Source of the DNA: Candidatus Brevefilum sp.
GTDB lineage: Bacteria > Chloroflexota > Anaerolineae > Anaerolineales > Anaerolineaceae
Direction of reading: 5' to 3'
Length of the DNA stretch: 10,942 nt
NCBI GenBank assembly: GCA_007135845.1
Contig: SLIC01000019.1
Coordinates: 1 to 10,942 of the forward strand
Position numbers and translations under genes: made by a program. Below, piece by piece: positions 7,601 to 10,942 of this stretch. The notes beneath the pieces are model-generated. The model worked only from the letters and a program-made list of their open reading frames with translations. It was not told the origin of the DNA and made no database searches. How positions within the stretch are numbered: the stretch's first letter is position 1; the number at the start of each line of letters is the position of its first letter.

Positions 7601-8111
7601 GGAAGCTATCGGTGATCGCAGCGGATTGGCATCAGGGCTGTTTTACCTGGGGCTTGCCCACGAAACAGCGGGCAATGTTTCTGAAGCGATAACCTATTTT
7701 GAGCGTTCTCGAGAAACTTTCGAATCATTAGGTGCTAATTTCCAGATGATTGAGCCGCTGGCTGGGCTCGTTCGCTTAGCACTGACCCGCAATGACTTAG
7801 TAAAAGCAAATCAAATCACACTGCAGATTTGTGATTTTATAGAAGAGGAAGGTTCCCAGGGCTTTGAGCTGCCAAGCCTGGTTTATCTTACCTGTGCCCG
7901 GGTGTTCCAGGCATGCGGTGATTCTGAACGGCTGGATCACACCCTTGCAAGAGGCAGAAGCGATCTTTCTAAACGTCTCAAAGCGATCAACGATGAAAAC
8001 TGGCAGGCGTTATTCCTCGAGTCGATCCCGGAGCACCGAGCTCTGATGACATTTGATCAAATGATCGATAATGATCTCAAATCTGATGTACTCAAAAGGA
8101 GGTGTGATTAG
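4647..8111 (+). CDS. Zinc-ribbon / class III nucleotide cyclase / STAND-like ATPase / TPR protein
   Basis: A 1154-residue soluble multidomain protein, probably a sensor that makes a cyclic nucleotide. In order: two zinc ribbons (Cys3, 6, 17, 20 and Cys28, 31, 42, 45), a Pro-rich linker (53-78), a class III cyclase domain (about 82-270), an AAA/STAND-like ATPase (about 285-560; Walker A GEAGIGKT 318-325, Walker B LLILIEDLHW 443-452, GNPFFIEEL 541-549) and TPR-type helical repeats from about 700 to 1090. In the cyclase the metal-binding Asp94 (FADIAG) and Asp138 (MGDG) and the catalytic Asn216 and Arg220 (AVNLAARL) are present. The base-selecting positions are Gln134 and Ile209 rather than Lys and Asp/Thr, so the nucleotide made is uncertain. 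The start ATG has a weak GGGT ribosome binding site. It is first in a three-gene plus-strand operon. The C-terminus ends in KRRCD with AGG-AGG codons. Confidence 0.92.
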   Translation: MQCPNCKTEIGSAAAFCSNCGTKLTLACPICAAEVQAGAKFCAQCGAQCGAQIPPQVDPVSPSVQKSDLPQPPSPLPIQSEGYERRMVTILFADIAGYSTLSETLDPENLLDIMSRAYPCLLEPIKNHDGMVVQVMGDGILAYFGTPIAKEDDPERAIMAGLEITNRIQTYAQQLRQDQGLEKFNVRVGINTGLVVVGDLNADRLLEYIALGDAVNLAARLQQIAPPNGVLISHETYRQIQGVFDVIPQSPITVKGRQQITQTYLVKQIRPFQRRSRLRGIHGVETPMLGREPEMAALHNHYQDAIIGGETALVLVHGEAGIGKTRLTKTFVDGIAQEPIAPVIIQGRAIPSTQPVPFGILRNLFARTFNILETDSSTEALQKFRKGAQTLIHQDQADLVGQLIGFDFKSSLAVQRLFGTPDFGLTANLYLINFFRRLAQESLLILIEDLHWIDDSSLDLITDLVEKLSQEPGTRLMIICTARPEFFERRENWSEGLQGFTTLQLRRLSRLRSRALIAEILHSVEDIPEDLFTCVTDVAEGNPFFIEELIKMLIEKGIIDTKQDSWQVNLEKLVDIQVPPTLTGILQARMDSLPAAEKLMLQRAAVIGRTFWDGLLRALTDNETHAQHIKEHLSNLRERGLIFSHERSSIQGHQEYLFKHALVRDAAYETVLLKHRRIYHSQVAAWIEANAGERLEEHLALIASHYVAGGQQDLAVEWTLRAGERAAKQYSMQEARNLFEQALKKIQSDDLEHLWRATIGHSEAMGILGDIEERHADDQKLLELAQQMKDPSRIAEAHYLIGSQAYREGHISTAHQALEQALTSAQAADDLTRQAEILPMLVAILTAEGDLEAAGTWAELSLNLANQCGDAGILARALTNLSLYYQSIGDVTSSVDFMCQLIEISQQQGNRLGEILGLTNLGYFYLPLGQFEDGYKFLQQAHHAAKRLQDRRTESYILLNLGLAEWRLGQPDTAIQTINQSISSLEAIGDRSGLASGLFYLGLAHETAGNVSEAITYFERSRETFESLGANFQMIEPLAGLVRLALTRNDLVKANQITLQICDFIEEEGSQGFELPSLVYLTCARVFQACGDSERLDHTLARGRSDLSKRLKAINDENWQALFLESIPEHRALMTFDQMIDNDLKSDVLKRRCD
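4776..4799 (+). repeat. 12-base in-frame tandem duplication inside the second zinc ribbon
   Basis: CAATGCGGCGCT (4776-4787) is followed directly by CAATGCGGCGCA (4788-4799), 11 of 12 bases identical. It adds one Gln-Cys-Gly-Ala unit after the last ribbon ligand, giving CAQCGAQCGAQ and an extra Cys49. Confidence 0.9.
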
Positions 8112-8161
8112 CAAAACAAGAACAAACTAGCATTCAACATCTACCACAAAAGGAGTTAGCA

Positions 8162-8581
8162 ATGAATAAATTCCCCGTTCACTTTAACGGCATCAGTGTC
8201 TTTTTACCAGATACACGCGTGGAAGCAATAAACAAAGAAATCGATGATGTAACAAGTATGATGAGTATCGAGGAAAATAGAAATTTCAATCCAATCCGGA
8301 TCATTGGCAATATCTGCATTTACCATAGGGGCAACCGTAATGCCCCGCTCAAAACGTTTAAAAAAGCCGTTGAATTTCGTGTCCAATACAATTTCTATGA
8401 TGTCATACAATGCGGTGGTGACATCAACAAACTGAAATTAGCGTATTGGGATGGAGAAAAGTGGATTGTGGTTAGTGATGATGAACACAATTACCAGATT
8501 CTTCCGCCCACCACCGCACCACTTGCAGAGTTTACCATTGAGGAATGGGCTGGCGATCCTCCACTTGCCTGGGGTAGATAA
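8162..8581 (+). CDS. Protein of unknown function, 139 residues, middle gene of the cyclase operon
   Basis: I do not recognise this family. The start ATG has a strong AGGAG at 8151-8155 with 6-base spacing, so it is very likely translated. There is no signal peptide, membrane segment or cysteine-based metal site (only two Cys). The second half looks like a beta-rich domain: alternating hydrophobic strands (VEFRVQYNFYDV), a GGDINKLKLAYWDGEKWIVV core, then LPPTTAPLAEFTIEEW and a C-terminal DPPLAWGR. The LAYWDGEKW pattern resembles beta-sandwich domains found as regulatory or surface modules, but this is only a visual likeness. It is not a STAS or HPr-like protein by eye, so it is not an obvious substrate of an RsbU-type phosphatase. 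It lies 50 bases after the cyclase gene and 83 before the phosphatase gene, so a role in that circuit is inferred from position. Confidence 0.8.
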   Translation: MNKFPVHFNGISVFLPDTRVEAINKEIDDVTSMMSIEENRNFNPIRIIGNICIYHRGNRNAPLKTFKKAVEFRVQYNFYDVIQCGGDINKLKLAYWDGEKWIVVSDDEHNYQILPPTTAPLAEFTIEEWAGDPPLAWGR

Positions 8582-8592
8582 AATAAACGATT

Positions 8593-8618
8593 GATAAACA
8601 CAAACCATTGTGTTTGTC
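8593..8618 (+). other. Hairpin between the unknown gene and the phosphatase gene
   Basis: An 11-pair stem: 8593-8603 (GATAAACACAA) with 8608-8618 (TTGTGTTTGTC), closed by the 4-base loop ACCA. All pairs are Watson-Crick except one T-G. It begins 11 bases after the stop of the 139-residue gene. No T-run follows, so it is not a classic terminator; it may protect or process the mRNA. Confidence 0.6.
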
Positions 8619-8620
8619 CT

Positions 8621-8646
8621 ATGTCGGTAAGGCGACATTTAGCTAA
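8621..8646 (+). other. Second hairpin and palindrome just before the phosphatase ribosome binding site
   Basis: ATGTCG (8621-8626) and CGACAT (8633-8638) form a perfect 6-pair stem with a 6-base loop, 2 bases after the previous hairpin. The palindrome TTAGCTAA (8639-8646) follows, and AAGGAG of the next gene is at 8651-8656. The arrangement could tune translation of the phosphatase or mark a protein-binding site. Confidence 0.45.
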
Positions 8647-8664
8647 CCTGAAGGAGATTTTCTG

Positions 8665-9903
8665 ATGGATACAGAAAGCGCTCACCTATTGCCGTTGTTT
8701 GCCAATCTACCCGGTAACATCATTGACACCCTGAACGCAGCATCGCAGGAATGCACCTTTGAAGCGGGAGAGGTTCTGTTTACCGAAGGTACAACTTCAG
8801 ACCATGTCTTTCTTGTTCTGGATGGTGATGTAGAAATCGTTAAATCGCTTGATACTCCTGATGAACGGTGTGTGGCCATCAGCGGGAAGGGGGCCATTTT
8901 GGGAGAAATGAGCTTGTTCGCCCATCATGGTGCCCATACAGCCTCGGTGCGCGCCCATACCAACTTACGGTTGCTCAAGATTCCCGCCGATAAATTCAGC
9001 GAAGTTATGCATGCCTATCCCCAGCTAACGCATAACTTGCTGAGCATCTTCACAAAAAGAATGGAAGATTCAGAAAACCTGACCATCCAGGATTTGCGAG
9101 AAAAGAACCGCCAGCTGACGCAGGCATACCGTGATCTGAAAGTTGCCCAGGCAGCGATCATTGAAAAAGAGAAGCTCGAATTGGAATTGCAGTTAGCCGG
9201 TAATATGCAGTGTGGTATTCTTCCCGATATCCTACCACGGCATCCAGGCGTGGATATCGGCGCATTGATGGTGCCAGCCCGGCAGGTTGGGGGTGATTTT
9301 TACGACATCATCGAGCTGGATGAAAACCAAATGGGGATCGTCGTGGGTGATGTGTGCGATAAAGGCATGCCAGCAGCCTTATTCATGGCACTGACCTATT
9401 CAGCCATGCGTGCTGAAGCACACCATTATCATGATCCAGCGAGCACATTGCGGGCAGTGAATCAACATCTGTTAGATATCAACCGTGCAAGCATGTTTGT
9501 TACATTGCTGTATGGGATCCTGGAAATGAGTACACTCGAATTTACTTATGCCCGCGCAGGCCATACGACACCACTCTTGCTGGATGCACACAACCAGATG
9601 ATTGACCTGCCTTTTAAATTGGGTCAGCCTCTTGGTATTTTCGAGGATTTTGCCATCGACGAAAATCATCTCCAAATACCAAAGGGAGGTACTTTGGTGT
9701 TGTATAGCGATGGATTAAGCGAGACACTCGACAATCATCCAAATTCAAGAAAACTGCCGCGGTTGTGTTCCAATCTCTTGAAAGAGAACGAGTTGAACGC
9801 CCAAGCGCTGTGTGATCAGCTCTGGCACACGGCAGGTGGGACGATGGATATCTCCTTGATCGAGGATGATTTCACCGTTGTCACCTTGAAAGCGGTTCCA
9901 TAG
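8665..9903 (+). CDS. Cyclic-nucleotide-binding SpoIIE/RsbU-like PPM serine/threonine phosphatase
   Basis: A 412-residue soluble protein in three parts: a CRP-type cNMP-binding domain (about 8-125), a coiled-coil linker (about 135-178, with LREKNRQLTQAYRDLKVAQA) and a PPM phosphatase domain (about 180-409). The phosphatase metal ligands are all visible: Asp211 in VGGDFYD, Asp229 in VGDVCDKG, Asp349 in YSDG and the EDDFTVV motif (400-406). The LAGNMQCGILP segment is the usual entry to RsbU/SpoIIE-type domains. In the phosphate-binding cassette GEMSLFAHHGAHTASVRA the ribose-binding Glu81 is kept, but His91 stands where CRP has Arg82. The ATG has AAGGAG 8 bases upstream. RsbU-like enzymes usually dephosphorylate STAS anti-anti-sigma proteins; none is in view. 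As the last gene after the cyclase, it is the likely effector of the operon. Confidence 0.93.
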   Translation: MDTESAHLLPLFANLPGNIIDTLNAASQECTFEAGEVLFTEGTTSDHVFLVLDGDVEIVKSLDTPDERCVAISGKGAILGEMSLFAHHGAHTASVRAHTNLRLLKIPADKFSEVMHAYPQLTHNLLSIFTKRMEDSENLTIQDLREKNRQLTQAYRDLKVAQAAIIEKEKLELELQLAGNMQCGILPDILPRHPGVDIGALMVPARQVGGDFYDIIELDENQMGIVVGDVCDKGMPAALFMALTYSAMRAEAHHYHDPASTLRAVNQHLLDINRASMFVTLLYGILEMSTLEFTYARAGHTTPLLLDAHNQMIDLPFKLGQPLGIFEDFAIDENHLQIPKGGTLVLYSDGLSETLDNHPNSRKLPRLCSNLLKENELNAQALCDQLWHTAGGTMDISLIEDDFTVVTLKAVP

Positions 9904-10012
9904 AAGTTGAGCAGATTAGGATTATGTTTTTTCGAGCAGTGCAGTTGGATATTACACCTAATCCAGATATTGCCGTTTTTAACCCCATGAACCAAACCAA
10001 ATCAACTTAATA
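9904..10012. other. Convergent intergenic region with a weak inverted repeat
   Basis: The phosphatase and alr genes converge here. GATTAGG (9914-9920) and CCTAATC (9957-9963) are perfect 7-base arms 36 bases apart, and short T-runs occur at 9927-9932 and 9976-9980. I see no compact GC-rich stem followed by T's, so termination is not clearly encoded. Confidence 0.35.
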
Positions 10013-10942
10013 CTATTCACCCACGTACACGCGCATGACCCGCGGGTCAATCCGGCAGGTGACTTCGTAGGTGATTGTGTTGAGCATCTGCGCCCAATCA
10101 TCACATGTGATCTCCTGGTCGCCACTTTTACCCATTAATACCACCGCATCCCCCGCCTGAACATCGGTGGTTGACCCCAGGTCGACCATCGTTTGATCCA
10201 TACACACCCGCCCAACAACGGGGTATGAACGACCGTTGATCAGCACCCTGCCCCGGTTGGAAAACAGGCGGTTATACCCATCCGCATACCCGACGGGGAT
10301 GGTGGCGATCCAGGTATCCTGCGGGGCAATCCAGGTACGCCCATAACTCACACTGGTGCCGGCACTCACTTTTTTGAGAAAGGAAACCCGAGTATGTAAA
10401 CTCATGCCGGGTTTGAGGGGGATGGTGCGCGGCGTATCCGGGTCGGGATAAGACCCATAGACCATAATGCCGGGACGCACCATGTCCAGCCAGCCTTCTT
10501 TGTGTGAAAGCACTGCGCCTGAATTGGCACAGTGCACCAAGTCTACCCGCCGTCCAACAGCCTGATGGATTACATCAACAAGTTTTTTAAACCTTGCAAT
10601 TTGTGCTTGGGTGAACCCGGCATCTGGTGCATCACTGATTGGCAGATGGGTAAAAACCCCCTCCAGAACCAGGTTAGGGCAATCTTTTTCGACATATGCC
10701 GCTATCGCTGGCGCTTCAGGTATCGCCACACCGATACGCCCCATACCAGTATCGACTTTCAAATGCACATTGGCTTTCTTGTTAGCTGATTCACAACAAG
10801 CCTGCAGGGCTTTGATGTTAACCATCTCGCACACAGTCAGTGCCAGGTTGTGGTCAACGGCAGCCGTCATCTCATCTTCAAAAGCAGGGGAGAATTTTAA
10901 TATCGGCAGCCGAATGCCGGCCTCCCGCAGTTGGATGCCCTC
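10013..10942 (-). CDS. alr: Alanine racemase, 3' part (start beyond right edge)
   Basis: The visible 309 residues are the C-terminal four-fifths of a PLP-dependent alanine racemase, which interconverts L- and D-alanine for peptidoglycan. The frame is open to the right edge (EGIQLREAGIRLPIL), so the apparent Met at 10870 is internal. The barrel part shows HLKVDTGMGRIG, THLPISDAPD with FTQAQIARF, CANSGAV and MVRPGIMVYGSYPD. The beta domain shows SYGRTWIAP, whose Tyr (visible residue 200) is the second catalytic base, then IPVGYADGYNR, VVGRVCMDQTMVDL and the C-terminal ITYEVTCRIDPRVMRVYV. The PLP-binding Lys near the N-terminus is outside the window. The stop is TAG at 10015-10013. It looks intact and shows no functional link to the signalling operon. 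Confidence 0.95.
   Translation of the reverse strand, partial: EGIQLREAGIRLPILKFSPAFEDEMTAAVDHNLALTVCEMVNIKALQACCESANKKANVHLKVDTGMGRIGVAIPEAPAIAAYVEKDCPNLVLEGVFTHLPISDAPDAGFTQAQIARFKKLVDVIHQAVGRRVDLVHCANSGAVLSHKEGWLDMVRPGIMVYGSYPDPDTPRTIPLKPGMSLHTRVSFLKKVSAGTSVSYGRTWIAPQDTWIATIPVGYADGYNRLFSNRGRVLINGRSYPVVGRVCMDQTMVDLGSTTDVQAGDAVVLMGKSGDQEITCDDWAQMLNTITYEVTCRIDPRVMRVYVGE

Noticed and set aside
9914..9963. An intrinsic terminator between the phosphatase and alr genes
   Set aside because: The arms are only 7 bases with a 36-base loop and there is no T-run directly after the right arm; it does not meet the usual form.

Overview
The window looks like a chromosomal segment of a mesophilic, environmental bacterium, most likely Chloroflexota (Anaerolineae-like). 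That placement is an inference from protein style: a free-standing SagB-type oxidoreductase, a very large zinc-ribbon/cyclase/ATPase/TPR protein, and a cNMP-binding SpoIIE-type phosphatase. GC content is about one half and most genes have clear AGGAG-type ribosome binding sites. There is no rRNA, tRNA, CRISPR array, transposase or prophage gene.

Layout, left to right. (1) Positions 1-494, plus strand: the 3' part of a SagB/McbC-like nitroreductase-fold gene, cut by the window edge. (2) 495-693: a convergent intergenic region with degenerate heptamer repeats of the GGTATTA type, in opposite orientation at its two ends, the right-hand set running into the stop codon of the next gene. (3) 4115-694, minus strand: a compact three-gene operon for a DrrA-type ABC exporter, made of an ATPase and two different ABC-2 permeases, with gaps of 4 and 19 bases. 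(4) 4116-4646: a 531-base divergent intergenic region, AT-rich, with candidate promoters in both directions and several nested inverted repeats. (5) 4647-9903, plus strand: three genes that read as one signalling operon, followed by (6) the 3' part of alanine racemase (alr) on the minus strand, which runs off the right edge.

The most interesting part is region 5. The first gene encodes a 1154-residue protein with two zinc ribbons, a class III nucleotide cyclase domain, a STAND/AAA-like ATPase module and a long TPR array. The second encodes a 139-residue protein that I cannot assign. The third encodes a protein with a CRP-type cyclic-nucleotide domain, a coiled coil and a PPM (SpoIIE/RsbU-like) serine/threonine phosphatase domain. 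The simplest reading is a self-contained circuit: the cyclase makes a cyclic nucleotide in response to something sensed by its ATPase/TPR part, and the phosphatase is the receptor. Both ends of the circuit lack residues normally used in cAMP systems. The cyclase has Gln and Ile at the two base-selecting positions, and the receptor has His in place of the cyclic-phosphate-binding Arg. The ligand may therefore not be ordinary cAMP, or binding may be weak. The function of the middle protein and the target of the phosphatase are open.
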